Shown: positions 17,701 through 25,580 of the stretch, piece by piece
Numbering within the stretch: the stretch's first letter is position 1
Layout of the letters: every line of letters begins with the position of its first letter
NCBI GenBank assembly: GCA_913041025.1
Contig: CAJWGQ010000011.1
Coordinates: 1-29,512, forward strand
Reading direction: 5' to 3'
Source of the DNA: an uncultured Gammaproteobacteria bacterium
Lineage (GTDB): Bacteria > Pseudomonadota > Gammaproteobacteria > Pseudomonadales > Azotimanducaceae_A
DNA: 29,512 nucleotides
Translations under genes and position numbers: made by a program
The notes under the pieces: generated by a model
What the model saw: only the letters and a program-made list of their open reading frames with translations
Databases searched by the model: none
What the model was told of the DNA's origin: nothing

Positions 17701-18557
17701 TAACGTTGCCGAAGGAATTTAGCTGTTTCAAAAATCTCTCTCTCACCAGATAAAAAAACCAGAACGTCCCTCGCACTAGAATTTCTTTTCGCAAGAATCT
17801 GATCTAGTGCGTCTGCAATACCCGAATTCAGATCGGTTGGCTCGTTAAGATATTCTACTGATACAGGATAACTTCTGCCGGGTATCTCTATGATCGGTGC
17901 GTCGTTAAAAAAAGACGAAAAACGTTCTAAGTTAATGGTTGCGCTAGTAATGATTAATTTGAGGTCCGACCTTTTACTGACTAATCGTTTGAGATAACCC
18001 AGCAGAAAATCAATGTTCAGGCTTCGCTCATGAGCTTCATCGACAATTAATGCATCATATTGATCCAAATATCGATCCTTGGATATTTCCGAGAGTAGCA
18101 AACCATCAGTCATTATTCTGACCAAAGTCTTTTCTGAGGTCTTATCGCCAAATCTTACGGAGTAACCAATAGACTCTCCTAGAGTTGACCTTGTTTCATC
18201 AGCCAACCTTTGAGCGACAGTCCGTGCGGCAACCCTCCGAGGCTGGGTATGCCCAACCATCGCGCCAGCTCCCAAGCCGGCACTCAAGCACATTTTCGGT
18301 AACTGGGTGGTCTTACCCGAACCAGTCTCTCCCGCCAAGATTAAGACTGAATTCTCTTTGATAAGGTTGATGATACGATCGGAATGTTCTGCTATTGGCA
18401 ATCCCGAAGGAACATTTAAGTCTAGGAGTTGTCTAGAAGCTTCGCGGGAGTCGCGCAGTCGCATTGACTCTTTAACAAATTGATCACGCGTATTCTTTTT
18501 ATCTCGTCGCGACCTGAAATAGTCGCGCCGCATCATATTCTCGAGCTCTAAGTGCAA
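14709..18557 (-). CDS. hrpA: ATP-dependent RNA helicase HrpA (DEAH box)
   Basis: This 1282-residue DEAH-box helicase is close to the 1300 residues of Escherichia coli HrpA. Motif I GETGSGKT is at 76-83, motif II DEAH at 163-166, motif III SAT at 205-207, and motif VI QRKGRCGR at 368-375 (Cys in place of the more common Ala). Helicase-associated and OB domains follow, then the long C-terminal DUF3418-type region specific to HrpA. HrpA acts on mRNA and ribosome rescue in Escherichia coli. The TTG start at 18557 has AAGGTAGG 5 bases upstream; ATG codons at 18536 and 18533 have weaker sites. It is convergent with the TerB-like gene, with a 5-base gap. Confidence 0.97.
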   Translation of the reverse strand: MHLELENMMRRDYFRSRRDKKNTRDQFVKESMRLRDSREASRQLLDLNVPSGLPIAEHSDRIINLIKENSVLILAGETGSGKTTQLPKMCLSAGLGAGAMVGHTQPRRVAARTVAQRLADETRSTLGESIGYSVRFGDKTSEKTLVRIMTDGLLLSEISKDRYLDQYDALIVDEAHERSLNIDFLLGYLKRLVSKRSDLKLIITSATINLERFSSFFNDAPIIEIPGRSYPVSVEYLNEPTDLNSGIADALDQILAKRNSSARDVLVFLSGEREIFETAKFLRQRYQKQIEVLPLYSRLRVSDQEKIFTNKSSLRRVILATNVAETSVTVPNIGYVVDPGLARINRYSYRTKLERLPIEPISKASADQRKGRCGRIAPGTCYRLYDEADFLARPEFADPEVQRVNLASVLLRMEGLRLGQIESFPFVDPPEESAIRDAYRLLDELGAVRAGKITKVGRLMAQIPLDPRLSRMIVEAGSFGGLSETLIVVAALSVSDPREKPVDKLAAADEKHKQFLDDRSDFLSFLKLWFWLEEQRSSLSKNQWRKLLAKQYISYSRVQEWREVYRQLKLISTKELGYKLNGEPANYELFHENILVGCLSLVARHELKGEYIGARNLKLRVFPGSSVSKKKLNWIVASEITETTRVYARTVAQIDPKSVEKKAKHLVKFSDSEPTWSARRGEVIAYRTVTLYGLRIVEKRPVSYALIAPDICRGLFISEGLIKGMLPKIPAFLQHNLAQMRLIKDLEDKHRRAGILVEDKVLQDFYESRIPSQIMGFTDFQNWLRKAKRTETDALYFSKENLLSVADDFVQEDFPGHIEIEGFALKVSYSFAPGSLDDGVTIEIPISVLQVVGREPFEWLVPGMLESVIDSWIRSLPKGLRKSLMPISELVLELSGQLLKLDEYRRGRFLSKLASQIREFRGLKIDSDDWKIEQVPEHFRPNFRLVDDSGKKIAQGRDFKALKERYIGEALAKDITQENMILEPDLIDFPVQEIVVKKTISIDDRKVLVFPGLEDHSDTVCLKAFSTPQERDLANRKGYSRLVFLKMGKQRRFFVNEVKKLNELSLLFSSLGDRETFEEQIILSSIWNCFFADGELPKTAESFESLFENNRSKLAPAFFHTLDLFADVIKLRFDVYRSLKDLESVSYKPARDHISSWAGQLVPSDFLLSTPSSFVHLLPRYLEGIKYRVGSLPGRVLKDRGLMDGLVVLEERLEEIKKSELYSAENFEPLRFFLEEYKLSIFAPALAKKKVNNHPLNLARDRVSLKRVDAAIRDEEQRVGII

Positions 18558-18630
18558 GGCAGCCTACCTTAGTATTGCCTTTTTGCCAGTTATCAGCAGT
18601 TTTTGAAGCTACCTGATATCTACAACCCAA

Positions 18631-19800
18631 TTATTTTGACAGTTCACCCATACTCTCTTCTAAACCTCGAACTGTCAGAGGGTACATACGGCCTCCAACC
18701 AACTCTTGAGTCATCATCACTGAGGAAGAATATTCCCAGGTTTCTTGAGGAGTGGGATTTAACCAGATCAACTTGTCGTACATCGAATCGAATCGTTCCA
18801 TCCAGGATGCTCCTGGCTCTTCATTCCAATGTTCAACGCTTCCACCCGCATGGGTGATTTCATAAGGCGCCATGGTCGCATCGCCAACAAAGACGACTTT
18901 GTAGTCGTGGGCATACTTATTGAAAATATCAAAGGTAGGCAACCTCTCTGCCATCCTTCTGCGATTATCCTTCCAAACTGATTCATAGATAAAGTTGTGA
19001 AAATAGAAACTTTCCAAATGTTTAAATTCAGTTCGAGTTGCTGAAAACAGCTCTTCACAGATTTTTACGTGGGCGTCCATTGATCCACCGATGTCCAGCA
19101 TCAGCAATACTTTAACCGTATTTTTTCGTTCAGGGCGCATCTTAATATCTAACATCCCTCCGTTGTGGGCTGTAGATTTTATTGTGTCGTCTATATCGAG
19201 TTCCTCATCACGACCAGTTCGAGCAAATTTTCTCAATCTTCTGAGCGCCATCTTGATATTCCTCGTCCCGAGTTCTACCGAGTCATCAAGATTCTTATAC
19301 TGCCGTTCATCCCATACTTTCTTCGCTTTTTTCTTTTTCCCTTTTCCTTGACCTCCAGGACCATCTTTGCCGTCTCGATCGGCATCACCTTTATCGCCTT
19401 CCTCTCCTTCTTTACCCTCTTCGGCCTCCTTTGCCTCTGCCTCTTCCTTCGCTTTTTTGAAAGCCTCAATCAGCTTCTCTAGGCCTCCTAGCCCCTCGAT
19501 CTGCTCTAGATCTTCTTTACTTAAAGACTTTTCAAACTCTCGGCGAAGCCACTCATCAGGAATCAACGACTCAAGCAAACCGTGCAGATCATCCAGCCCT
19601 TTAAAATAGGCACTAAACGCCCTATCGAACTTGTCATAGTCTTTCTCGTCCTTGACCATGGCCGTGCGGCTTAGCAAGTAAAAGTCGTCGATATTGGCAT
19701 ATACCAACTGCTCTTTTAAACCAGTCAAAAGGTCAAGAAGCTCCCGAATGGTTACGGGAACCTTATATTTTCTTAGGGTCATAAAGAAGTTAATTAGCAC
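18631..19800 (-). CDS. VWA-domain CoxE-like protein, partner of MoxR ATPase
   Basis: This 389-residue protein has an all-helical N-terminal part, a highly charged Glu/Lys/Gly/Asp linker (about residues 113-161) and a C-terminal von Willebrand A domain. The MIDAS motif is D236-I-G-G-S240-M, a Gly variant of the usual D-x-S-x-S. There is no signal peptide or membrane helix, so it is cytoplasmic. Its ATG lies 2 bases after the MoxR ATPase stop. MoxR/VWA pairs are known as chaperone-like systems for metal-cofactor or protein-complex maturation, but the client of this pair is unknown. No obvious client gene is adjacent. Confidence 0.9.
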   Translation of the reverse strand: MLINFFMTLRKYKVPVTIRELLDLLTGLKEQLVYANIDDFYLLSRTAMVKDEKDYDKFDRAFSAYFKGLDDLHGLLESLIPDEWLRREFEKSLSKEDLEQIEGLGGLEKLIEAFKKAKEEAEAKEAEEGKEGEEGDKGDADRDGKDGPGGQGKGKKKKAKKVWDERQYKNLDDSVELGTRNIKMALRRLRKFARTGRDEELDIDDTIKSTAHNGGMLDIKMRPERKNTVKVLLMLDIGGSMDAHVKICEELFSATRTEFKHLESFYFHNFIYESVWKDNRRRMAERLPTFDIFNKYAHDYKVVFVGDATMAPYEITHAGGSVEHWNEEPGASWMERFDSMYDKLIWLNPTPQETWEYSSSVMMTQELVGGRMYPLTVRGLEESMGELSK

Positions 19801-19802
19801 GC

Positions 19803-20651
19803 TTATCCCCTGCTGTCTCTTCTGTTCATAAATGCGAGTCTCTCAAGCAAATGAACATCTTGTTCATTCTTAACTAAGGCGCCATAGAGGGGCGGAATTG
19901 CCTTACTCGGATCGCGATTCGTTAGTATCTCATCAGGAATATCGTCCGCCATCAGTAATTTTAGCCAGTCAATCAATTCAGAGGTTGAAGGTTTCTTTTT
20001 CAGCCCAGGCACCTTCCTGACATCAAAAAAGATCTCCATCGCTTCTTTGACCAGGTCTTGTTTAATCCCTTCGAAACTTACGTTAACAATTTGCTGCATC
20101 GTCTCTCTATCGGGAAAATTAATGTAATGGAAAAAACACCTCCTAAGAAAGGCATCAGGAAGTTCTTTTTCATTATTCGATGTGATTATGACAATCGGTC
20201 GTTGTTTTGCTTTTATGGTTTGGCCTAGCTCGTAGACAAAGAACTCCATTCGATCCAACTCTTGAAGCAAATCATTAGGAAACTCGATGTCGGCCTTGTC
20301 TATTTCGTCAATCAAAAGAACCACTCTTTCCTCAGCCTCAAAGGCCTCCCAGAGTTTGCCCTTTTTTATATAATTTTTTATATCGTTAACCCGATCATCG
20401 CCTAACTGAGAATCTCTTAGACGAGATACCGCATCATACTCATAAAGTCCGTTAACAGCCTTGGTGGTTGACTTAATGTGCCACTCCAACAACTCCATGT
20501 TCAGCGCCTTCGCGACTTCGATAGCAAGCTGGGTTTTACCTGTACCAGGCTCGCCCTTGATCAATAAGGGTCGTTCTAAACGAACAGCGGCATCAACCGC
20601 CATACTCAGTTCATCGGTTGATATATAGCTATCAGTACTTTCAAAAATCAT
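19803..20651 (-). CDS. MoxR-family AAA+ ATPase
   Basis: This is a 282-residue AAA+ ATPase of the MoxR group. Walker A GEPGTGKT is at 33-40, Walker B with I-D-E-I-D at 114-118, and the sensor-1 TSNN at 147-150. The frame opens at TTG 20672, but the ATG at 20651 has a purine-rich GAGAGA upstream and no ribosome site precedes the TTG. It probably remodels a target together with the VWA protein encoded 2 bases downstream. A 183-base gap upstream separates it from the dnaX operon and likely holds its promoter. Confidence 0.93.
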   Translation of the reverse strand: MIFESTDSYISTDELSMAVDAAVRLERPLLIKGEPGTGKTQLAIEVAKALNMELLEWHIKSTTKAVNGLYEYDAVSRLRDSQLGDDRVNDIKNYIKKGKLWEAFEAEERVVLLIDEIDKADIEFPNDLLQELDRMEFFVYELGQTIKAKQRPIVIITSNNEKELPDAFLRRCFFHYINFPDRETMQQIVNVSFEGIKQDLVKEAMEIFFDVRKVPGLKKKPSTSELIDWLKLLMADDIPDEILTNRDPSKAIPPLYGALVKNEQDVHLLERLAFMNRRDSRG

Positions 20652-20834
20652 ACAACTTATCTCTCTTATCAATTAGGCGAAACCAAACTCACACCTTCTA
20701 CTTTAAATACCCTAAGCGAGCACTGCAACTTTCTCTACCCCCTGGAAGTCAAATAGAACTCGAGATTTTCACCTTCAACTGTTCAATTCTGCCAAATTTT
20801 TTACAATCAGCTGTTTTTTAGCTGCGTCGTCAAA

Positions 20835-21170
20835 CTATCCCTTTTTTTTATTGGACAAATATCTTCCTGCCATCATCAAAATGAACGCACTAACTAGCGT
20901 CAGGATCAAGACTTGCGCGCTCATCTTCGAGGAACCTTTTATCTGGAAAAACGTTTCAAATATGAACACAACGTAGGCCGGCGCGAAGTATCCTTCGTAA
21001 TTTGGTATTGGCGCGGGAACGGTCAATAAAACAAAAAGCAACGTACTCGTTAGGAAGCTCGAAAAAAAACCAAGCAGCAACCGTAACCAATAGAAAACCA
21101 CCAAACTTACTAAGAATGATGCGCCAACCAGAACAACCCATCCAATCCAATATGGAGTCACATCTGTCAC
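20835..21170 (-). CDS. Small hydrophobic membrane protein of unknown function
   Basis: The 111 residues contain three or four predicted membrane segments (about 8-28, 30-50, 58-76 and 84-104) and end in a basic tail N-K-K-K-G. No known family was recognised. It starts 22 bases after ycgN on the same strand and could be the last gene of the dnaX-recR-rnd operon. Downstream, CAGCT/AGCTG could form a short hairpin, but no T-run follows, so no terminator is called. Confidence 0.65.
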   Translation of the reverse strand: MTDVTPYWIGWVVLVGASFLVSLVVFYWLRLLLGFFSSFLTSTLLFVLLTVPAPIPNYEGYFAPAYVVFIFETFFQIKGSSKMSAQVLILTLVSAFILMMAGRYLSNKKKG

Positions 21171-21192
21171 CGTGGCGCTGCCTTGTCTTCGC

Positions 21193-21648
21193 TCAATACT
21201 CGACCCACTTGATAATCATATCCTCTAACTGATTTTCGTGAACACTCGCTTCGCTAACAACCTTATCTTGAACTGAAATTTGTGCCTCGTGGATAGAATC
21301 GGAGCGTTTAGAAATTAGGGGGTGCCATGGTTCTAGAGGATTACCCTCAGCTATTCGCCTATAGGCACAGCTCACCGGTAACCATTTGAAGTCAAGCACA
21401 TTAGCCGGGGTCAGCCGAACGCAGTCGGGCACCAAAGCGTGTCTTTCGAGATAACTCGTACAGCGACATGAATGTTCGTCTAATAAGCGACAGACGACAG
21501 CTGTATAGTCCACGCTAGCCGTTGCTTCATCTTCAAGCTTAACCATACAACATCTTGCGCAGCCATCGCACAGGCTCTCCCACTCTTCAGTTGACATCTC
21601 ATCAAGACCTTTGTATTCCCAGAAGTTTTTACTTTCCTGATCATCCAT
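21193..21648 (-). CDS. ycgN: YcgN-family cysteine-cluster protein
   Basis: This 151-residue protein belongs to the YcgN/UPF0260 group, defined by an N-terminal Cys cluster: C27-x2-C30-x2-C33-C34, followed by C53, C61, C63, C76 and C94. The pattern suggests zinc or Fe-S binding. The biochemical role is unknown. It overlaps the end of ycgL by 8 bases; the ycgL-ycgN pair next to rnd is a recurrent arrangement in gammaproteobacteria. Confidence 0.9.
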   Translation of the reverse strand: MDDQESKNFWEYKGLDEMSTEEWESLCDGCARCCMVKLEDEATASVDYTAVVCRLLDEHSCRCTSYLERHALVPDCVRLTPANVLDFKWLPVSCAYRRIAEGNPLEPWHPLISKRSDSIHEAQISVQDKVVSEASVHENQLEDMIIKWVEY

Positions 21649-21910
21649 TGCTTAACTCTTCAACGGTTGGTGGTAACTGTAAATAGAATCCTCTCGATTC
21701 AATAGCCGAAAGAACTTGTAGCGCATCCGCACGAGCCAGGTTCCTTTCAGGCCATAATTCCATCTCTAACACTAGCTCGTATTGACCAAAGGAATCTCGC
21801 AACTCGCTGGGCAAATCTTCAAATTTTCGGGACTTACCGACGTAAAGATAGGTATCAGGTTTCTTTAGACTCTTGAAAACTTTAATTTCTTGATTTTTTC
21901 GGTCTGCCAC
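21641..21910 (-). CDS. ycgL: YcgL-domain protein
   Basis: This 89-residue protein matches the YcgL family, small cytoplasmic proteins of unknown function. The segments K-x-D-T-Y-L-Y-V, P-x-E-L, a central L-E-M-E-L and the C-terminal R-G-F-Y-L-Q-L-P-P are characteristic. The start is GTG at 21910, 13 bases after rnd ends. Its 3' end overlaps ycgN. Confidence 0.9.
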   Translation of the reverse strand: MADRKNQEIKVFKSLKKPDTYLYVGKSRKFEDLPSELRDSFGQYELVLEMELWPERNLARADALQVLSAIESRGFYLQLPPTVEELSNG

Positions 21911-21923
21911 GTCTCGCTAAACC

Positions 21924-23027
21924 TTAACGATCAAGAATTTTTAGAAAATCGGATGCAATCAGTTCTGATCTCCATCCCTCGTAAAAATTTGATAACCGGC
22001 CAGTTTTCTCAAAGAAACGAACGCACTCCTCCAAATCTCTTTTCCGCCCTAGAAGTTCAATGCAAAGATCCAGCTCCTTCGCCAATCGCTGTGCTATCTC
22101 TCTCATCTCCTTCACCAAACGATTCTGAGCTGAGGAAAGGGGCCTATCCACAGACTCAGGAATATCGATCTCTTTTCCTTTTTTGTAACTATCCAGAATT
22201 TCTTTTCCGTACTGATTAAACACGGCTGGCGGCAAAAGAGAGCGAACATCCTGTATCGTTAAGGATGCTTTTTTCGCAAACTCGATCAAATGCTCATCCC
22301 AAACAACCCTTCGTCTAGGAACATTATCTGAACGCGCTTTTACCTCCCTCCACTCACTAAGCTCTTTAAGAATTGCAAGACTAGACCCCTCAACCTGCCA
22401 TGATCTTTTCATCGTCCTGTAATATTCTGGTGGTTCAACTTCTTTGTATAAAGTGCGTTCATTAATATCCTCGAGGAACCAATCAATCCGATTCCGTTCT
22501 TGGAGCTTCGCTTCGAGCCGTTGATAAAGGGCAAAAAGATACACCACATCTTCAACCGCGTATTCTACTTGCGCCTCAGTGAGAGGCCTCTGTAACCAAT
22601 CTGAACGAGTTTCATTTTTCTTAATTCCGACTTGAAGCATCTCTTCTGCTAAGTTTGCGTAACTCAAGCTATAAGAATCACTCAAAAAAGCGTACGCAAA
22701 CTGTGTGTCAAAAACATTGCGTGGAGTCGCGCCCATATGCGACGCAACAAGCTCAAGATCCTCCTGACAGGCATGAAAAACTTTGAGTTTTTTTTCGTCT
22801 TCAAGGAATTCAACTAAAGCCGACCAATCCTTTATAGATAAAGGATCTAGCAAAAAAACATCTTTACCTGATGCAACCTGATAAAGCGCTGGAATAGGGT
22901 AAAAAGTGTTAGTCCGCTTAAATTCGCTATCGATCCCAACAACTGATTCAAAATCTCGAACCGCAGCCTTTAAATCTGTTGAATCTGATATCCAACTAAC
23001 TGATGGTTCGTCGGCCTTGTAAGGCAT
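21924..23027 (-). CDS. rnd: Ribonuclease D
   Basis: This 367-residue 3'-5' exoribonuclease acts in tRNA 3' maturation. The DEDDy residues are visible: D33 and E35 (G-I-D-S-E-F), D90 (H-A-C-Q-E-D-L-E), then Y156 and D160 (V-E-Y-A-V-E-D). HRDC domains follow, with a readable first copy around residues 210-280. The ATG at 23027 lies inside the end of recR (32-base overlap), with a G-run about 9 bases upstream. No later Met start would keep the complete exonuclease domain. Confidence 0.96.
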   Translation of the reverse strand: MPYKADEPSVSWISDSTDLKAAVRDFESVVGIDSEFKRTNTFYPIPALYQVASGKDVFLLDPLSIKDWSALVEFLEDEKKLKVFHACQEDLELVASHMGATPRNVFDTQFAYAFLSDSYSLSYANLAEEMLQVGIKKNETRSDWLQRPLTEAQVEYAVEDVVYLFALYQRLEAKLQERNRIDWFLEDINERTLYKEVEPPEYYRTMKRSWQVEGSSLAILKELSEWREVKARSDNVPRRRVVWDEHLIEFAKKASLTIQDVRSLLPPAVFNQYGKEILDSYKKGKEIDIPESVDRPLSSAQNRLVKEMREIAQRLAKELDLCIELLGRKRDLEECVRFFEKTGRLSNFYEGWRSELIASDFLKILDR

Positions 23028-23586
23028 GCGTCAAAGTCCCCCCATCCGCGTATTCTATTTCGCTACCAAGAGGCACACCATGCGCTATCCTAGACACCTT
23101 CTCAATAGAATCATCAATAATTTGTGTTATGTAATGGGCTGTTGCTTCGCCTTCAACGGTAGGGTTTGTTGCTAAAACCAATTCTTTTGGTTTCAATTCT
23201 TCTATTCGACTTACTAATTCGCCTAAACCAAGTTCATCGGGCCCTATTCCATCTAGAGGCGATAACCGCCCATGAAGCACAAAATAGAATCCGTTATAGC
23301 CACCAGCTTGCTCGAACGCCAGCACATCAGCCGCTGATTCTACTACACACAGAAGACTGCCATCTCGATTAACGTCAGAACAGATTCGACAGATGGGATC
23401 CTCTGTGAAATTTTGGCACTTAGAACATTTTCGAATATTTGACATTGTTCTAATCAAAAGATCTCCTAGACTGGCTCCTCCATTTCTATTTCTTTGCAAC
23501 AAGTGGAGCACCATCCGTTGAGAGGTCTTCTGGCCGACTCCCGGCAATACTTGAAACGCTTTTACGAGCTCGTCTATCAGTGCCAT
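22996..23586 (-). CDS. recR: Recombination mediator RecR
   Basis: This 196-residue protein has the RecR layout: an N-terminal helix-hairpin-helix (LPGVGQKTSQRM, about 14-25), a zinc finger with C54, C57, C66 and C69, and a Toprim domain starting near 80 (V-V-E-S-A-A-D). It works with RecO (and RecF) in loading RecA on gapped DNA. The ATG overlaps the ybaB stop by one base (TAATG). The dnaX-ybaB-recR order is conserved across bacteria. Confidence 0.98.
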   Translation of the reverse strand: MALIDELVKAFQVLPGVGQKTSQRMVLHLLQRNRNGGASLGDLLIRTMSNIRKCSKCQNFTEDPICRICSDVNRDGSLLCVVESAADVLAFEQAGGYNGFYFVLHGRLSPLDGIGPDELGLGELVSRIEELKPKELVLATNPTVEGEATAHYITQIIDDSIEKVSRIAHGVPLGSEIEYADGGTLTHALQGRRTIS

Positions 23587-23909
23587 TAAAGATTAAGTCC
23601 TCCTAATGGGAATCCCATCCCTCCAGCGAGCTCTTTCATCTTATCGGCTTGCGCTTTTTCAACTTTTTGAACAGCATCGTTACAGGCAGCCGCTATCAAA
23701 TCCTCGACAACTTCCAGCTTTTCGTTCAATAAACCAGAATCTAAAGTCACATTCTTTACTTCGTGGCGTCCGTTCATCACTACTCGCGCTAAACCGGCCC
23801 CACTTTCTCCTTCAACCTCCAGGGAAGCGACCTGCTCCTGTATCTCCTGGATTTTTCCCTGCGCCTGTTGAGCTTGCTTCATCAGATCACCAAAATCTTT
23901 TAAGCTCAT
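23586..23909 (-). CDS. ybaB: YbaB/EbfC nucleoid-associated protein
   Basis: This 107-residue DNA-binding protein forms a tweezer-like dimer. The N-terminal M-K-Q-A-Q-Q-A-Q helix, the central G-x-G-L-A-R-V-V-M-N-G strand and the C-terminal G-x-x-x-P segment (G-G-M-G-F-P-L-G-G-L) are family marks. It lies between dnaX (12-base gap) and recR (one-base overlap). Confidence 0.97.
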   Translation of the reverse strand: MSLKDFGDLMKQAQQAQGKIQEIQEQVASLEVEGESGAGLARVVMNGRHEVKNVTLDSGLLNEKLEVVEDLIAAACNDAVQKVEKAQADKMKELAGGMGFPLGGLNL

Positions 23910-23921
23910 AAATATATTCTC

Positions 23922-25541
23922 CTAATCCAGCGGCTTTACTTCTTTTAGCTCACCCTCAAACTCGTCTAAAAGGCCAGTGATGTTGGGGTCATCCTTGACC
24001 ATCGCTTCTGCTCTAGCTTGTCGCTCCGCTTCTAATTTAACTTTCTTCTTAGCTATGGTCTCTTGCTCTAATACGCCGCTATTAATTTTCAAGGAGACTT
24101 CCTGGCCTTCACCAAGACAAATAGCTTCTCTGAGCTCTTCAGTTAGTTGAGGAGACAATAAGGCATCGTGATTGGAATCCAACGTCAACTCTATGTTTGG
24201 TAGCTGCCATTTTACCACGATAGAATTTTCCGCGATCATTCTGGAAATACCGGCAAGCCGCATCTCATCTATCTTCTGTTCCCAGTCGATTTCCTGACCA
24301 TGCAAAACTAGGCCGGGCTCTTTCATTGTCATTTTGCCAGCTGGCTCTGGATTTTCTTTTTCAAGAACCTTCGACGGCTCCTCACTAGAAGATTGACCCT
24401 TTAATGAAGCCTCCACAAAATTTTGCGCGTCGTCTAATGATGGCAAGGCTTCAGAATCATCGATGTTTTTAGCTCGGCTAGGAACTGGTGAGACAGGAGA
24501 CGGTGCAAAAGAGAGCATCCTCAACATCGTCATCTCAAACCCACTGCGTTCGTCGGGCACGATATTAATATCTCTCAGACCTACCAGCGCTATTTGATAG
24601 TACAACTGTAATTCTTCTGCAGTGAAATTCTTATCTAAGTGCTTTCCAAGAGAGCAATCCACTGCCAAAGAGTGCAAAGCCTCAATGACTCCTTTTAACA
24701 AGTCACTGAAATTGGTATTACGCTCTGCTAGCTCGGAAGAAAATTCAATAATTTGATGAGCGGAACCAGCTTCCAGAGCCGACAAAATTGATTCAATTTC
24801 ATCTCTGCCCACTACCCCTAACATATCCACTACATTGTCATGAGAAACATGTCCGTCGCCATGAGCTATTGCTTGGTCCGTCAAACTTAAGGCATCACGC
24901 ACGCTACCCAACGCATTCTTTGCAATTACTTCAAGGGCGGCAAGGTCAAAAGTAACACCCTCTGTATTCAGTATTCCTTCTAAATAACTACTAATAGACT
25001 GCGCCGATAGATTCCTCAACTGAAACTGTAAACACCTCGAAAGCACTGTTACTGGTACCTTTTTGGGGTCAGTAGTCGCCAAAAGAAACTTAACGTGGTC
25101 AGGAGGTTCTTCCAGGGTCTTCAGGAGCGCATTGAAACTAGCCGTGGATAACATGTGAACTTCATCTATCAAATAAACTTTAAAACGCCCGTTCGATGGT
25201 AAATACTGGGTATTCTCCAACAGCTCTCTAGTGTCATCCACGCCAGTCCTGGAAGCCGCGTCAACCTCGATAAGATCAATAAAACTATTTTCTTTGATTC
25301 CTATGCAAGCGCTACACCTACCGCAAGGCTGCGAAGAGACGCCTTCTTCACAATTTAGACATTTCGCTAAAATCCTGGCAATCGTTGTCTTCCCAACTCC
25401 CCGCGTTCCAGTAAACAGATAAGCATGGTGTAACCTACCCGAATCGAGAGCATTGGTTAGCGCACGAACAGTTTGATCTTGACCGATTAATTCAGAAAAA
25501 ACCGAGGGCCTGAGTCTTCTAGCTAGTACTTCGTATGTCAT
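23922..25541 (-). CDS. dnaX: DNA polymerase III subunits gamma/tau
   Basis: This 539-residue clamp-loader ATPase has Walker A GTRGVGKT at 45-52, the zinc site C64, C73, C76, C79 and Walker B D126-E-V-H. A LLATTDP sensor-1 segment and the C-terminal tau region that contacts DnaB and alpha follow. The tau part is shorter than in Escherichia coli (643 residues). No A-AAA-AAG slippage site was found near the expected gamma end, so a separate gamma product may not be made by frameshifting. It is the first gene of the ybaB-recR-rnd operon. The ATG at 25541 lacks a clear ribosome site. Confidence 0.97.
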   Translation of the reverse strand: MTYEVLARRLRPSVFSELIGQDQTVRALTNALDSGRLHHAYLFTGTRGVGKTTIARILAKCLNCEEGVSSQPCGRCSACIGIKENSFIDLIEVDAASRTGVDDTRELLENTQYLPSNGRFKVYLIDEVHMLSTASFNALLKTLEEPPDHVKFLLATTDPKKVPVTVLSRCLQFQLRNLSAQSISSYLEGILNTEGVTFDLAALEVIAKNALGSVRDALSLTDQAIAHGDGHVSHDNVVDMLGVVGRDEIESILSALEAGSAHQIIEFSSELAERNTNFSDLLKGVIEALHSLAVDCSLGKHLDKNFTAEELQLYYQIALVGLRDINIVPDERSGFEMTMLRMLSFAPSPVSPVPSRAKNIDDSEALPSLDDAQNFVEASLKGQSSSEEPSKVLEKENPEPAGKMTMKEPGLVLHGQEIDWEQKIDEMRLAGISRMIAENSIVVKWQLPNIELTLDSNHDALLSPQLTEELREAICLGEGQEVSLKINSGVLEQETIAKKKVKLEAERQARAEAMVKDDPNITGLLDEFEGELKEVKPLD

Positions 25542-25580
25542 GAGGGTTATTCTATCAGTCCATGGTCATCGGCTTCATCC

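Noticed and set aside
20808..20824. CAGCT/AGCTG hairpin as terminator of the dnaX operon
   Set aside because: The stem is only 5 bp and no T-run follows on the minus strand.
25059..25065. C-AAA-AAG heptamer on the minus strand in dnaX as a frameshift signal
   Set aside because: It lies inside the conserved ATPase core (T-T-D-P-K-K-V), far from where gamma would end.
25542..25580. Possible small SRP RNA (ffs) next to dnaX
   Set aside because: The gap between dnaX and the GDPD gene is only 39 bases, too short for that RNA.
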